From contig NZ_CP037452.1 of NCBI RefSeq assembly GCF_007754425.1, positions 4,439,164 through 4,503,163 on the forward strand: a stretch of DNA of 64,000 nucleotides, in the 5' to 3' direction. Below the pieces are notes generated by a model. That model was not told where the DNA came from, ran no database searches, and saw nothing but the letters and a program-made list of their open reading frames with translations. The translations under genes were made by a program, and so were the position numbers. This stretch comes from Gimesia fumaroli. Lineage in GTDB: Bacteria; Planctomycetota; Planctomycetia; Planctomycetales; Planctomycetaceae. This document shows positions 26,673 to 37,191 of this stretch, piece by piece (the first letter of the stretch is position 1; every line of letters begins with the position of its first letter).

Positions 26673-27456
26673 CCAATTTCGCCTCGGAGAGTTCAACCAG
26701 GAATTGTGACAGCCGCTCGACCAGTATCTGCATCAGCTTCTCCCCCTTCTCAGCGGTCGCCTGATGCGGATTTCCCGACCCCGAGTTGGTCGTCAACAAA
26801 TGCCAGGGACGCGTAATACTGACCCAACCTTCATTCACAGCTGAGAACCGCGTCGAATTCGTCGCCCCTTCATCGGCATTCAAAGCACCTGTTTCTGTAT
26901 TCCGGTTCACGAGATGAGGGAAATATGCCAGTGCCAGGGAGGTTTCCATCTCGCCTGCATGATCGTCCGGGTTTTCAAAAATCTCCGGTTTGACATCAGC
27001 CGACGTACCTCGAAACCAGTCCGCCAGAAAGATCTGCACCGGCGTTGAACCGTGCAGTTCCCGTAACAGCGGTTTAAAATCGTTGCCGCCATGACTGTTC
27101 AAAATCAGCAGTTTATGGACCCCATGATTGGCCAGCGAATCGACGAGATCCGCGATGATCTGACCCAACGTAGAGGGATTCACATTCATCGACAGCGGAA
27201 ACGCACTCTGATTGGTTTCGGTCCCGTAGGGAATCGGCGGCAGCATCACCACTTTCGCCCCCCGCTGATGTGCGGCTTCACAAACGCGTGAACTGATCGC
27301 GTCTGCCTCATAGGTATCGGTTCCATAGGGTAGATGTAAATTGTGTGGTTCGGTCGCCCCCATCGGCAAGACGGCAACCTCGTACGGATTCTCTTTTACA
27401 TACGCATAATTGATTTCAGATAAAATCCAGGGACGCATCGCAGGTTCAGCCGCCAC
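26653..27456 (-). CDS. Creatininase family amidohydrolase-like protein
   Basis: A 267-residue protein of the creatininase superfamily, metal-dependent amidohydrolases. Ligand motifs are visible: GATEPHNLHLPYGTD (Glu, His, Asp), LNSHGGND (His) and DDHAGEMETSLAL (Glu). The family includes creatinine, guanidine and formamide hydrolases and redox-cofactor maturation proteins, so the substrate is uncertain. GTG at 27456 is used; AAGGAG lies eight bases before it. First gene of the overlapping operon with the CRTAC1 and TPR genes. There is no signal peptide, unlike its CRTAC1 neighbour. Confidence 0.88.
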   Translation of the reverse strand: MAAEPAMRPWILSEINYAYVKENPYEVAVLPMGATEPHNLHLPYGTDTYEADAISSRVCEAAHQRGAKVVMLPPIPYGTETNQSAFPLSMNVNPSTLGQIIADLVDSLANHGVHKLLILNSHGGNDFKPLLRELHGSTPVQIFLADWFRGTSADVKPEIFENPDDHAGEMETSLALAYFPHLVNRNTETGALNADEGATNSTRFSAVNEGWVSITRPWHLLTTNSGSGNPHQATAEKGEKLMQILVERLSQFLVELSEAKLDDQFPF

Positions 27457-27659
27457 TCACTCATCTCCTTACTTTGTTGATTGCATAAAACAATTTAGCA
27501 GAATACAGCTTTCATTCTAACAGGATCATGTTCCAGTCTCATTCTATGTCTATCGGATATTTCAATTATATACATTCTTCTCCTGTGTTACTCTGTATTC
27601 CAGTGAACTCCCCGTGTAATCTAAAGAAGAGAAAAACATTTCCCTAAAGGAGAGTCTCC

Positions 27660-28592
27660 ATGGCCAACTGGTATGTCAAACGCGGTGAGCAGACTGCAGG
27701 TCCCTTGACCCAGGAACGTTTAAAAGAACTGGCAGAGCAAGGCAAAGTCCAGGAATCCGATCTGGTCAGAAAGGGTGAAGACGGGAACTTTATACCGGCG
27801 GGCCAAATTCCCGGCCTGATTCCAGACGCGGATTCCACTGAATGGGAAGCAGACTTCCAGGAGACGCCGGCCAAGAAAAGCAATTCGACTCTGATTATCG
27901 TACTGGCCCTTCTGGGAGGCGGAGGAGTCCTCGTGATTATGGTGCTAGTGGCTTTACTCATACCGACCTTTCAGGGGGCTCGGGACGCAGCACGCCGCCC
28001 TCAGTCAAAAAACAATCTGAAACAGATCGGACTGGCACTACACAACTACCATGATATCCACAGAGTTTTTCCTCCGGGTGGTATCGAAACGACCGATGGC
28101 AAGCCCTACCATAGCTGGCAGACGATGATTCTGCCCTTTGTGGAGCATGCCAGTCTCTACAATCAGATTGATTTTGATCAACCCTGGTCCGCTCCTGAGA
28201 ATCAAGCCTTCTTCACTCAGGAAATCCCGTATTATTTGAATCCCGCCATTCCAGAAAGAGTTTCCCCAAATGGGCTTAGCCTTTCTCACTATGTCGGGAA
28301 TGAACTGTTTATGGGTCCGAACGGAAACATGCGTCTTCGCGATATCACGGATGGCACATCCAATACCATCATGGCCGTCGAGACAGGCGAAAAATTCAAA
28401 CCCTGGGGCGATCCCACGAATATTGCTAAACCAGCTGACATCATGGGAGCTGGTAAGAAATCGCCCTTCACAGGAGGGAACCACGTGCTGATGGGAGACG
28501 GCGCCGTACGATTCGTCTCAGAAAATATCGATCCTTCCGTATTAAAAGCATTGAGCACACCCGGCGGGGGAGAATTTGTTGGTGAATTTTAA
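27660..28592 (+). CDS. GYF-domain / DUF1559 fusion protein
   Basis: A 310-residue protein. Residues 1-50 are a GYF-2-like domain (WYVKRGEQTAGPLTQERLKEL, then SDLVRKGEDGNFIPAGQIPG), expected in the cytoplasm. A membrane helix follows at about 78-102 (STLIIVLALLGGGGVLVIM). The rest is a DUF1559 domain with [52 protein letters not shown] and GGGEFVGEF. The prepilin GFTLIELLV signature is absent. AAGGAGAG precedes the ATG. First gene of a tandem array of four paralogues. Confidence 0.9.
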   Translation: MANWYVKRGEQTAGPLTQERLKELAEQGKVQESDLVRKGEDGNFIPAGQIPGLIPDADSTEWEADFQETPAKKSNSTLIIVLALLGGGGVLVIMVLVALLIPTFQGARDAARRPQSKNNLKQIGLALHNYHDIHRVFPPGGIETTDGKPYHSWQTMILPFVEHASLYNQIDFDQPWSAPENQAFFTQEIPYYLNPAIPERVSPNGLSLSHYVGNELFMGPNGNMRLRDITDGTSNTIMAVETGEKFKPWGDPTNIAKPADIMGAGKKSPFTGGNHVLMGDGAVRFVSENIDPSVLKALSTPGGGEFVGEF

Positions 28593-28633
28593 CCATCACA
28601 ACTAACATTCCGTCCGAACGAGAAAGCTGAGAA

Positions 28634-29446
28634 ATGCCGGACAGCAATCAAGAATCAGAACAGAAGAATCAAGCCGCGCGGGCTTTGCATCCGTTTTTCT
28701 TTTGGGTAATTTTTCTTGTTGGTTTTTCATTCGTTATCGCTCTCTTCATACCAGAACAGGTATTCAACCTCTTTTCGAGGAATACAGGACGGGAAGCAGC
28801 ACGTCGTCACACTTCTAAAAACAACTTGCTACAGATGGGGCTCGCCCTGCACCAGTACCATGAGACCTATGGCATCTTTCCTCCTGGCAATACCGCAACC
28901 GCAGACGGTAATCCTTCGCATAGCTGGCAGACACTGATTCTACCCTATCTCGATCACAAACCGATTTTCAATCAAATCAATTTTGAGCAGCCCTGGAATG
29001 CGACAGAAAACCAACTGGTTTTTCAAACCGTGATGCCCGTGTATCTGAATCCGGTCATCAGCGTGCTCTATCCGGAACAAAAGAGCTCGACATCACCTGA
29101 AGGATATGGGCTGTCCCATTATGCAGGCAATGAACTTGTACTAAAGCAGAATCAGGGATCTCAAATTCGTGAGATCAAAGATGGTATGTCCCCTACCATC
29201 TTCGCAATGGAGATCGGCGAGAACTTCAAACCCTGGGGAGATCCATCCTCAACAATCAATCCATCCCAGGTTTTCGGGCCCGGCAAAAAGACTTCTCAAG
29301 AGGGAGGCAATTACATTCTGATGGGAGATGGTGCCGTCCGATTTATCACAAAAGAGATTGACCCTGCAATTCTAAAAGCCCTCAGCACCCCCAACGGCGG
29401 TGAGGAGACCAGAGAATTTTTAAAGCAGTCCAGCACAAAAGATTAA
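28634..29446 (+). CDS. DUF1559 protein, tandem copy 2
   Basis: A 270-residue paralogue of its neighbours. A short polar start and one membrane helix at about residues 22-45 (FFFWVIFLVGFSFVIALFIP) replace the pilin signature. The DUF1559 core has KNNLLQMGLALHQYHETYGIFPPGN, the altered IREIKDGMSPTIFAMEIGENFKPWGDPS and [28 protein letters not shown]. The ITDGTSNTI motif is degraded here to IKDGMSPTI. The tail replaces VGEF by an extended TREFLKQSSTKD. The ribosome site is weak. It lies 41 bases downstream of the GYF fusion gene. Confidence 0.88.
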   Translation: MPDSNQESEQKNQAARALHPFFFWVIFLVGFSFVIALFIPEQVFNLFSRNTGREAARRHTSKNNLLQMGLALHQYHETYGIFPPGNTATADGNPSHSWQTLILPYLDHKPIFNQINFEQPWNATENQLVFQTVMPVYLNPVISVLYPEQKSSTSPEGYGLSHYAGNELVLKQNQGSQIREIKDGMSPTIFAMEIGENFKPWGDPSSTINPSQVFGPGKKTSQEGGNYILMGDGAVRFITKEIDPAILKALSTPNGGEETREFLKQSSTKD

Positions 29447-29497
29447 CAGTACTCAGCATCAACAGACGCCCCAGACTGTTTCGAAGGGATTTCTGAA

Positions 29498-30238
29498 ATG
29501 GAAAATGAGACCTCTGAAAAAAAAACCAAGAAACCCCAGCCTGTATTGCTGATCGTCCTCGTTTCTCTTTTACTGATCGGCTTTGGCTTACCGATCTACC
29601 ATGAAATTCGCTCTAACTTCCAGGAACGTAGTTACCGACGTCACCAGCTTACCAGAAGAAACATGAAACAGATCGGTCTGGCGCTGCATAACTACCATTG
29701 GACGAATCACACACTCCCGCCGGGCGCCATGATCAGTGAGAGTGGGATCCCCGAGCACAGTTGGCAGGCATTGATTCTTCCCTTTCTCGATCAGGAATTT
29801 CTCTTCAAGCAGATTGACTTGAAAAAGCCTTGGAATGATCCTGCAAATCAGAAAGTCTTTCAACAGAAAATCCCCGTCTATCTTAGCCCAAAAGTGAAAA
29901 TGAAATTTTCTAAGGACGGTTATGCACTCTCGCATTTTGTCGGCAATCAACTGGTTCTGAAACCAGGCACCAACATCAGTTTCGAAGATATCCGCGACGG
30001 CACTTCCAACACGATCCTCGCCATGGAAATCGCCGAAAATTTTAAACCCTGGGGCGATCCCAGTTCATTAACAGACCCCACCAAAGTCATCGGCCCCGAT
30101 ATGAAAACGCCCTCTACAGGGGGAAGCTTCATCTTACTGGGAGATGGCGCAGTCCGATATATCTCCAAAGACGTTGATCCCGCAGTCTTAAAAGCACTCA
30201 GTACACCTGACGGCGGAGAAGTGGTCGGTGAGTTTTGA
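29498..30238 (+). CDS. DUF1559 protein, tandem copy 3
   Basis: A 246-residue paralogue. The membrane helix is at about residues 15-33 (VLLIVLVSLLLIGFGLPIY). The core has [82 protein letters not shown] and the family ending GEVVGEF. No pilin signature is present. A weak purine-rich site precedes the ATG. It lies 51 bases after copy 2. Confidence 0.88.
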   Translation: MENETSEKKTKKPQPVLLIVLVSLLLIGFGLPIYHEIRSNFQERSYRRHQLTRRNMKQIGLALHNYHWTNHTLPPGAMISESGIPEHSWQALILPFLDQEFLFKQIDLKKPWNDPANQKVFQQKIPVYLSPKVKMKFSKDGYALSHFVGNQLVLKPGTNISFEDIRDGTSNTILAMEIAENFKPWGDPSSLTDPTKVIGPDMKTPSTGGSFILLGDGAVRYISKDVDPAVLKALSTPDGGEVVGEF

Positions 30239-30314
30239 AACAGTCCAGCAAAGAAGAAAAAATATACATAGCATCAATCAACAATCTAAGCCGTGACCTT
30301 AGGAGAATTCTGAA

Positions 30315-31091
30315 TTGGAAGGTGAGCCACCCAAAACCGATCAACAGAATCGAAGCAATTTGACACCACACCCCCTAAAGCGATTCTCCCTGCTAATAGC
30401 TTTAGGATTTCTGATTGGTCTCCCTTGTCTCATATTCCTGGTGTTGATTGGTTTCGGTCTGATCCATGTTGAACAGACGAGAGGCGAAGCTCGCCGATCT
30501 CAATCAAAATACAATCTGAAACAAATCAGTTCAGCACTACTACTTTATCATGATCAACACAATACACTTCCTCCAGGCGCGATCATCGCTGCAGACGAAA
30601 CTCCTCTGCATAGTTGGCAGGCTTTGATCTTACCGTTCATAGATCAACGGGGAGTTCATCAGCAGATTGACTTTGAGCAGCCTTGGAATCATCCTGTCAA
30701 CCAACAGGCCTTCCAGCAACAGGTCCCTCAGTACCTCGCTGACTGGATCGAACAAAAACATTCACCAGAAGGTTATGCTCTCTCGCATTACGTAGGTAAC
30801 GAGTTTTTGTTGAAGAAGAATCAGAGCGTTCCTTTCGGGGAGATCACAGACGGCACGTCAAACACAATCACAGCGATTGAACGAGGAGCGCATTTTCAGC
30901 CTTGGGGTGCCCCTGAGAATCTTGCCAGGCCAATTGACATCATTGGTCCTGGAAAGAAAACACTGTTTCCCGATGGCAATCACGTCCTGTTCAGCGATGG
31001 TAGAGTTCGATTTCTTTCAAAAGATATTGATCCTGCGATTTTAAAAGCACTCAGTACTCCCGCTGGCGGGGAAGTGGTTGGTGAGTTCTAG
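30315..31091 (+). CDS. DUF1559 protein, tandem copy 4, TTG start
   Basis: A 258-residue paralogue and the last of the array. AGGAGA (30301-30306) lies eight bases before a TTG at 30315, so a TTG start is well supported; no in-frame ATG fits. The helix is at about residues 23-48 (FSLLIALGFLIGLPCLIFLVLI). The core has [70 protein letters not shown] and GEVVGEF. The invariant MGDGAVRF is changed to FSDGRVRF. A REP-like inverted pair follows the stop. Confidence 0.87.
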   Translation: MEGEPPKTDQQNRSNLTPHPLKRFSLLIALGFLIGLPCLIFLVLIGFGLIHVEQTRGEARRSQSKYNLKQISSALLLYHDQHNTLPPGAIIAADETPLHSWQALILPFIDQRGVHQQIDFEQPWNHPVNQQAFQQQVPQYLADWIEQKHSPEGYALSHYVGNEFLLKKNQSVPFGEITDGTSNTITAIERGAHFQPWGAPENLARPIDIIGPGKKTLFPDGNHVLFSDGRVRFLSKDIDPAILKALSTPAGGEVVGEF

Positions 31092-31157
31092 GGAACATTT
31101 ATTTCACCGTTTTGAGTGTAATTCTCTGGAAACGTGAAGTTTACCAAGATTGGTGCT

Positions 31158-31245
31158 AACCGCGGCTAACGCCGTGCGGCTGACCTTGTTTTAAAAACTT
31201 TGCCAGCCGGAATGACTTATTAGCCGCAGGGCGTTAACCCCGGTT
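31158..31245. repeat. Inverted pair of a 26-base REP-like unit
   Basis: The unit at 31158-31183 (AACCGCGGCTAACGCCGTGC then GGCTGA) and the reverse complement of 31220-31245 agree at 22 of 26 bases. They face each other across 36 bases, between two convergent genes. The core GGCTAACGCC is shared with the pair at 49076-49147. This looks like a dispersed palindromic repeat; it could also act as a bidirectional terminator for the convergent genes. Confidence 0.65.
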
Positions 31246-31284
31246 CTTCATCTCGCAGAGATGAAACCCCTGATTGAACTCCGG

Positions 31285-32043
31285 TTAATGTCGGGCTTCA
31301 TACAGCTGAACCACCACTCCGTCCAGGAAACTGGCCAGTCGAGTCGCGGCGTGCGACGCGTTGCCGCGCATCTTCCACATCTCTTTGATACTTTCCGGTC
31401 GTTTGAAGACCGCTCCTAATGCAGCTCCGGCTCGGACGGCACCCGTTTCTCCCAAAATGGACATCACTTCGGGCGGAAGATCACCCGTGCAATCATCGCT
31501 GATCACCCGAATCGCCATAAAGCCTTTTTTCTCCGCCTGACAGACCTGTGCAACGGCCAGACTTTCGAGGTCAACGGCCAGTGCCTGATGCGCCTCGCCC
31601 AGTTTCAGTTTGTCTTCCACCGTCCGAACAATTTCATCCGTGTTGAGAATCCGCCCCACATGCAGCCCCTTTTCAGGGTCTTCCGGAAAGTGCACGTCAT
31701 TCTTTATTTCCTGACCATGCAGATCACAAACCGAAGTCGCCACAACAATATCGCCGATTTTCATCCCCGGTTTCAAGGCACCCGAAAAGCCGACCGAAAG
31801 GACCCACGGCGGAGAATGCGCATCGATCAATGCCTGAGTTGCAGCACGTGCGCGGGCAAAACCGACTCCCGTTTGCACGACCGCTACCTTAATCCGATCC
31901 AGAAATCCGCCCCGAAACACATACGAACCGCCGGTGTATTTTTTGACGTGCTCACAGCGATCCAGAAAGGGCTGGATCTCCATCGGCAAGGCACAAACCA
32001 GCCCTATATCCGCATGCGCTTTGTCAGCTTCGGGTGGATTCAA
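31285..32043 (-). CDS. Phosphorylase-superfamily nucleosidase (MTA/SAH nucleosidase-like)
   Basis: A 252-residue member of the PNP/UDP phosphorylase superfamily. It starts with [18 protein letters not shown], has [15 protein letters not shown] and SVGFSGAL, the base/ribose-binding [11 protein letters not shown] and the catalytic RVISDD. These resemble MTA/SAH nucleosidases and the hopanoid-type HpnG nucleosidases. The start is a TTG at 32043, since the essential N-terminal strand lies before the first ATG; the TTGA overlaps the serC stop. Translational coupling to serC is likely. Confidence 0.85.
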   Translation of the reverse strand: MNPPEADKAHADIGLVCALPMEIQPFLDRCEHVKKYTGGSYVFRGGFLDRIKVAVVQTGVGFARARAATQALIDAHSPPWVLSVGFSGALKPGMKIGDIVVATSVCDLHGQEIKNDVHFPEDPEKGLHVGRILNTDEIVRTVEDKLKLGEAHQALAVDLESLAVAQVCQAEKKGFMAIRVISDDCTGDLPPEVMSILGETGAVRAGAALGAVFKRPESIKEMWKMRGNASHAATRLASFLDGVVVQLYEARH

Positions 32044-33125
32044 GAAGCATGTTCCTTTTCGAACTGACTCATCATCTCGATTAACTTGTCCACGCCCGCT
32101 TCCGGGAACGCGTTATAAATACTGGCACGCATGCCACCAACACTGCGATGACCTTTCAGTCCATCCAGGCCGGCGGCAGTCGCCTGTGCGATGAATTTGG
32201 CATCCAGATCCGCATCGCCGGTCACGAAGGTCACGTTCATCAACGAACGATCCTGCTTCGCAGCCGTCGGCTTGAACAGCGAACTCTGCTCCAGATAATC
32301 ATACAGCTTACCTGCTTTCGCCTGGTTTTTCTGCTGAATGGCTTCCAGGCCCCCTTGATCTTTCAACCATTGGAGAACCTGCCCCAGCACATAAATCCCA
32401 AAGGTCGGCGGCGTGTTAAACATCGATCCTGCTTCAGAATGCGTCCGGTATTGTAGCATGGTGGGAATGTCCGTCGGTCCCTGCTCAATCAGATCATCGC
32501 GAATAATCACCAGCGTCACGCCACTCGGTCCCAGATTCTTCTGGGCACCCGCATAAACGATCCCATATTTAGAAATGTCGATGGGTCGAGAGAAAATATC
32601 ACTGCTCGCATCGCAAATCAGAGGTACGCCCGCTGGAACTTCGGGTTCTGTCGCAAACTCTGTCCCGTAAATCGTATTATTCGACGTAAAATGCACATAC
32701 GCCGGTTTCTCACTCAGTGAGACTTCTTCGGGAATGTAAGAAAAATTTTTGTCTTCGCTGCTACAGGCGATATTTACATTGCCGAAGACTTTGGCTTCTT
32801 TAACTGCTTTTTTGGACCAGGAACCGGTCACCAGATAGTCGGCGGTCTGATCCTTCGACAGCAGGTTCATCGGAATCATGTAAAACTGTGACGAAGCCCC
32901 GCCCTGCAGGAACAGGACTTTATAATTATCGGGAATCCCGGCGATTTCTCGACACAAGGATTCAGCAGCTTCATAAACGGCGATGAAAGCTTTACTACGA
33001 TGCGAGTGCTCCAGAACTCCGATTCCAGTGTCGCCCAGTGAAATCAGATCTTTCTGTGCCTGTTCCAGAACGGGTAATGGGAGTGCGGCGGGTCCCGCTG
33101 AAAAGTTGTAAATTCTTTCTGTCAT
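32040..33125 (-). CDS. serC: Phosphoserine aminotransferase
   Basis: A 361-residue PLP enzyme of the serine pathway, converting 3-phosphohydroxypyruvate to phosphoserine. It starts [20 protein letters not shown], then [15 protein letters not shown] [33 protein letters not shown], the PLP Lys in [14 protein letters not shown] and the final FEKEHAS. The frame is open upstream to 33272, but the ATG at 33125 gives the family N-terminus; its ribosome site is weak. The downstream nucleosidase gene overlaps its stop codon. Confidence 0.95.
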   Translation of the reverse strand: MTERIYNFSAGPAALPLPVLEQAQKDLISLGDTGIGVLEHSHRSKAFIAVYEAAESLCREIAGIPDNYKVLFLQGGASSQFYMIPMNLLSKDQTADYLVTGSWSKKAVKEAKVFGNVNIACSSEDKNFSYIPEEVSLSEKPAYVHFTSNNTIYGTEFATEPEVPAGVPLICDASSDIFSRPIDISKYGIVYAGAQKNLGPSGVTLVIIRDDLIEQGPTDIPTMLQYRTHSEAGSMFNTPPTFGIYVLGQVLQWLKDQGGLEAIQQKNQAKAGKLYDYLEQSSLFKPTAAKQDRSLMNVTFVTGDADLDAKFIAQATAAGLDGLKGHRSVGGMRASIYNAFPEAGVDKLIEMMSQFEKEHAS

Positions 33126-33389
33126 TTTAGATATCTCAACATCTTTTGCAGGCTGAAAATTCAGTTCAACCCTGAGTAACCTGTTTGGTGTCAATAATAC
33201 GGACGGTAACGGACCTCTTGGAACGATCCTTGAGGATATTGGCAAGCGTTCGCTTGTTTTGCCAATCAGCATCGATATTATGGAGTCTGCTTTTCTTCAT
33301 AAATGGAGTAGAGCGAAATTATCCAGAATTCCCAAGAATAGTCATGTTTTCCGGCGAGTGATCGCCCCCTTTGATTGATCTGTTATTTA

Positions 33390-34406
33390 ATGCCTAGTTC
33401 TCCAAATCCACTCTCCCGAGGGCCCCGCGTCCAGTCCTTTCAACCGCCTCAAGGCGACCTGACCATCATGGCGGGCTCAGGCAATCCGTTGCTGGCACAA
33501 GCCATCGCCGATGAGCTCGGCGTTCGTTTGACACCCTGCGAAGCCCATCAGTTCAGCGAAGGCAATATTTTTGTTCGTATTCTGGAAAATGTACGTGGCC
33601 GCGATGTCTATCTGATTCAAGGCGTCCATTCTCCTGTGAATGACAATTTCGTTGAACTTTTGTTCTGGATTGATGCCTTGAAACGGGCGAGTGCCCAACA
33701 GGTTACCGCAGTCATCCCGTTTTTCAGTTACGCCAAGGGAGATAAAAAAGACGAACCCCGCGTGTCGATTCGCGCCCGCGTCTGTGCCGATGCGATTGAA
33801 GTCGCTGGCGCCGACCGCGTGCTGACCATGGACCTGCACAGCCCCCAGATCCAGGGATTCTTCAGCGTGCCCGTCGATCATCTTTACGGGCGGCACGTCA
33901 TCAGCGACCACATCCGAAAAATGAATATTGAGAACCTTGTCGTCTGTAGTCCGGACGTTGGTTTTGCCAAAGAAGCGTCCGACTTTGCCAAACTGTTAGG
34001 CACGCCGGTCGTCATCGGCAACAAAATGCGCAAGGACCATTCCGAGACAGTGGAAGTTCTGGAGGTGATTGGTGAAGTCGCAGGCAAAAACATTATTCTG
34101 GTGGACGACTTCACCATTACGGGCCGCACTTTGATCAGCATGGCGGAAGTTCTGAAGAAGAAGGGCGCCAATGATATCTATGCCGCCGTCACACATGGCG
34201 TACTCTCAAAAGGAGCCGCCGATCGTATCGGCAAGAGCCCTTTGAAAAAAATGTTTATGACCGATACGATTGAAGCGCAGATTGATCCTCTGCCGGAAAA
34301 TATCGAAGTCATTCCGGTTGCGCACTCCTTTGCTGCCGCCATCCGGTCCATTCACGACCGGACCAGTGTCAGCACGCTGTTTCCGGAAAAGAGACCGAAG
34401 AAGTAA
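33390..34406 (+). CDS. prs: Ribose-phosphate pyrophosphokinase-like protein
   Basis: A 338-residue PRPP synthetase, making PRPP from ribose 5-phosphate and ATP. Recognisable motifs are [80 protein letters not shown] and [19 protein letters not shown]. The PRPP loop reads [10 protein letters not shown] instead of the usual DDMIDTGGTL, and VDKRRP is replaced by GNKMRKD. The ATG at 33390 is preferred over the TTG at 33375. mutS begins 55 bases later. The divergent motifs leave open an altered regulation or a paralogue beside a standard prs elsewhere. Confidence 0.88.
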   Translation: MPSSPNPLSRGPRVQSFQPPQGDLTIMAGSGNPLLAQAIADELGVRLTPCEAHQFSEGNIFVRILENVRGRDVYLIQGVHSPVNDNFVELLFWIDALKRASAQQVTAVIPFFSYAKGDKKDEPRVSIRARVCADAIEVAGADRVLTMDLHSPQIQGFFSVPVDHLYGRHVISDHIRKMNIENLVVCSPDVGFAKEASDFAKLLGTPVVIGNKMRKDHSETVEVLEVIGEVAGKNIILVDDFTITGRTLISMAEVLKKKGANDIYAAVTHGVLSKGAADRIGKSPLKKMFMTDTIEAQIDPLPENIEVIPVAHSFAAAIRSIHDRTSVSTLFPEKRPKK

Positions 34407-34461
34407 TCACTTAATCTCATTGCTTTATGCCAAAATAATACATAGAGAAATATCAGGACGC

Positions 34462-37062
34462 ATGACAAAGACAGGCAAGAAGCTGACCCCGATGATGGAG
34501 CGGTATCTGGAAGTCAAAAGCCAGAATCCGGGAACACTGTTATTATTTCGCATGGGCGATTTCTACGAGCTGTTTCACGAAGATGCCGAAATCGCAGCCC
34601 GCATTTTGGGAATCACACTCACCAGTCGCGATAAAAATTCCAGCAATCCCGTTCCGATGGCGGGCTTCCCGCACCACTCGCTGGACAGCTATCTCTACAA
34701 GCTGATTCACGCCGGCTACCGCGCCTCGATCTGCGATCAGGTCGAAGACCCTAAAAAAGCCAAAGGGATGGTCAAACGCGAAGTCACTCGCGTGGTCACC
34801 CCCGGTACACTGACCGACGACGCCCTGCTCGATCCGCATGAAAACAATTTCCTCGCCAGTATCTATTTTGGAAAATCCAATATCGGCCTGGCCTGGCTGG
34901 AACTTTCGACAGGTCGCTTTCTGGCTTCCAATACCACCGCCGAGCATCTGGTGGATGAACTGGCCCGCATTCACCCGGCCGAATGCATCTTCGCGGAAGG
35001 TAATACCGCGCTGCAAAACGCCATCGGTCACTTGGATACCATGCTGACCGAACGGCCTTCCTGGTCGTTCGCCCAAGACGAATGTGAAAGCCGCCTGCTC
35101 GAACATTTTGGTACCAAAACACTGGAAGGGTTCAACCTGGAACAGGGAACGCCTTCGATTACCGCCGCCGGTGCTCTGCTGGAATACATTCAGGAAACCC
35201 AGAAAAGTTCGATTCCGCACATCAATCAGATTGAACCCTACGAACGCGGCGATCGACTGCTCATCGACGAAGCCACCCGCCGCAGTCTGGAGCTGACGCG
35301 CACCATCCGCGAAGGCAAACGTGAGGGCAGCCTGATTTCGGTCCTTGATGAAACCGTTACTTCAATGGGCGCCCGCCTGCTGACAGATTGGATCGCAAAC
35401 CCGCTCACGAGCCTGTCTGAAATTCTCAGGCGGCACGACTCGGTCGAAGAGCTTTCACAAAACCCGGTCCTGTGTTCTGAAGTCCGTGAGCAACTGGCAA
35501 AAACTTACGACCTGCAGCGGCTCACTGCCCGCATCGCTACGGGTAGAGCCAGCGCCCGCGATCTGAGTTTCCTGGCCCAAACGCTGGCACTTCTTCCGAT
35601 ATTGAAAGCGAAACTTTCGGGCCGGAAATCGGAACTGCTCCAGCAACTTGAAGCTGGCATCGACCTCTGTGCCGAGGTCCGTTCCGATATCGAAACCATG
35701 ATCATCGAGGATCCGCCATTGACGCTCAATGAAGGCGGCGTGATTCGCCCCGGATTCAGTGAAGAGCTTGATGAACTGCGCTCGCTCTCCAAAGGAGGCA
35801 AAGAATGGATCGCCGGTTATCGCAACGAAGAATCGGAGCGAATCGGGATTCCGAATCTGAAAGTCGGCTACAACAAAGTCTTCGGCTACTATCTTGAAGT
35901 CTCAGCCGCCCATGCAGCGAAAGTTCCCGAACACTACATCCGCAAACAGACATTGAAAAACCAGGAACGCTACATTACTCCGGAACTGAAAGAGTACGAA
36001 GAGAAAGTACTCAAAGCCGAAGAACGGGCCATCGAACTGGAACAGACCATGTTCAATGACTTGCGGGAACGCGTCGCGAAAGAAGCGCCGCGTACTCAAC
36101 AGACAGCGGAAATCCTGGCACAAATCGATGTCCTCTTTGGCCTGGCGCATCTCGCCATGCATGCAGGCTACACGCGTCCGGAAATGACGGAAGAACCGGT
36201 CCTCGATATCCGAGAGAGCCGGCATCCCGTACTTGATCGCCTGCAGCCTTCAGGGGAATTTGTGCCCAATGATGTGTTGCTCGGCGATCCCTACGGACGC
36301 GTGCAGATCATCACCGGCCCCAACATGGCCGGAAAAAGTACCTACATCCGCCAGGCAGCATTGCTGACTTTGATGGCACAGATCGGCTCGTTCATTCCAG
36401 CCAGCGAAGCACGCATCGGCATTGCTGATCGCATTTTTGCCCGCGTCGGCGCCAGTGATGAATTGAGTAAAGGTCAGAGTACCTTTATGGTCGAAATGAC
36501 CGAAGCCGCCCGCATTCTGAACTCGGCTTCAGAACACAGTCTGGTGATTCTGGACGAAATTGGTCGCGGCACCAGCACTTACGACGGCATCTCCCTTGCC
36601 TGGTCAATGACCGAATTCCTGCACGATCAAATCAAGGCACGGACTCTGTTCGCTACCCACTACCATGAACTGACCGAGCTGACACAAACACTCAAGCAGG
36701 CCAGCAACTGGAATGTCGCCGTTCATGAGCAGGATGGTGAAATTGTCTTCCTGCATAAAATCGTGGAAGGCTCCGCGAATAAGAGCTACGGCATCCATGT
36801 CGCCCGGCTCGCCGGCATTCCTGATCAGGTCATCCAGCGGGCCAACCAGATTCTTTCGACTTTGGAAAAAGACCATATCGACGACAGCGGTCAAACCACA
36901 ATCCCGCCGCGACCGCAAAAGAAATCATCGCACCAGCAACTCTCCCTGTTCGGCAATGCTCCCCATCCGGTATTGGATGAAATCAGAGATTTGAATGTCG
37001 ATGAAATGACGCCTCTGGCAGCTCTGGAAGAATTATACCGCATCCGAGAGCAACTGAACTAA
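34462..37062 (+). CDS. mutS: DNA mismatch repair protein MutS
   Basis: An 866-residue MutS1, of usual length. The N-terminal mismatch-binding domain has the Phe-x-Glu motif in [10 protein letters not shown] (about residues 30-40). The core follows, then the ATPase: Walker [10 protein letters not shown] at about 619-627, then [15 protein letters not shown], Walker [18 protein letters not shown] at about 692-708 and [12 protein letters not shown]. The helix-turn-helix dimer region [17 protein letters not shown] follows. The frame opens at 34270 inside prs; the ATG at 34462 gives the family start, with AGGACGC upstream. No mutL adjoins. Confidence 0.97.
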   Translation: MTKTGKKLTPMMERYLEVKSQNPGTLLLFRMGDFYELFHEDAEIAARILGITLTSRDKNSSNPVPMAGFPHHSLDSYLYKLIHAGYRASICDQVEDPKKAKGMVKREVTRVVTPGTLTDDALLDPHENNFLASIYFGKSNIGLAWLELSTGRFLASNTTAEHLVDELARIHPAECIFAEGNTALQNAIGHLDTMLTERPSWSFAQDECESRLLEHFGTKTLEGFNLEQGTPSITAAGALLEYIQETQKSSIPHINQIEPYERGDRLLIDEATRRSLELTRTIREGKREGSLISVLDETVTSMGARLLTDWIANPLTSLSEILRRHDSVEELSQNPVLCSEVREQLAKTYDLQRLTARIATGRASARDLSFLAQTLALLPILKAKLSGRKSELLQQLEAGIDLCAEVRSDIETMIIEDPPLTLNEGGVIRPGFSEELDELRSLSKGGKEWIAGYRNEESERIGIPNLKVGYNKVFGYYLEVSAAHAAKVPEHYIRKQTLKNQERYITPELKEYEEKVLKAEERAIELEQTMFNDLRERVAKEAPRTQQTAEILAQIDVLFGLAHLAMHAGYTRPEMTEEPVLDIRESRHPVLDRLQPSGEFVPNDVLLGDPYGRVQIITGPNMAGKSTYIRQAALLTLMAQIGSFIPASEARIGIADRIFARVGASDELSKGQSTFMVEMTEAARILNSASEHSLVILDEIGRGTSTYDGISLAWSMTEFLHDQIKARTLFATHYHELTELTQTLKQASNWNVAVHEQDGEIVFLHKIVEGSANKSYGIHVARLAGIPDQVIQRANQILSTLEKDHIDDSGQTTIPPRPQKKSSHQQLSLFGNAPHPVLDEIRDLNVDEMTPLAALEELYRIREQLN

Positions 37063-37191
37063 TTGACATATTTCTCAAATTTACAGTCCCAGTCAGTTGA
37101 AACAGAAAATACCACCCGTACACAATAATATACAGACGTGGCACACTGGTGTCATTTTTTGTCAACGTATATCGATTCAACGGGAGATACC

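Noticed and set aside
27660-31091. Type IV pilin operon
   Set aside because: The four DUF1559 copies lack the prepilin cleavage signature and no pilus assembly gene is nearby.
34543-35220. 225-codon open frame on the minus strand
   Set aside because: Antisense to mutS, which is clearly the real gene.
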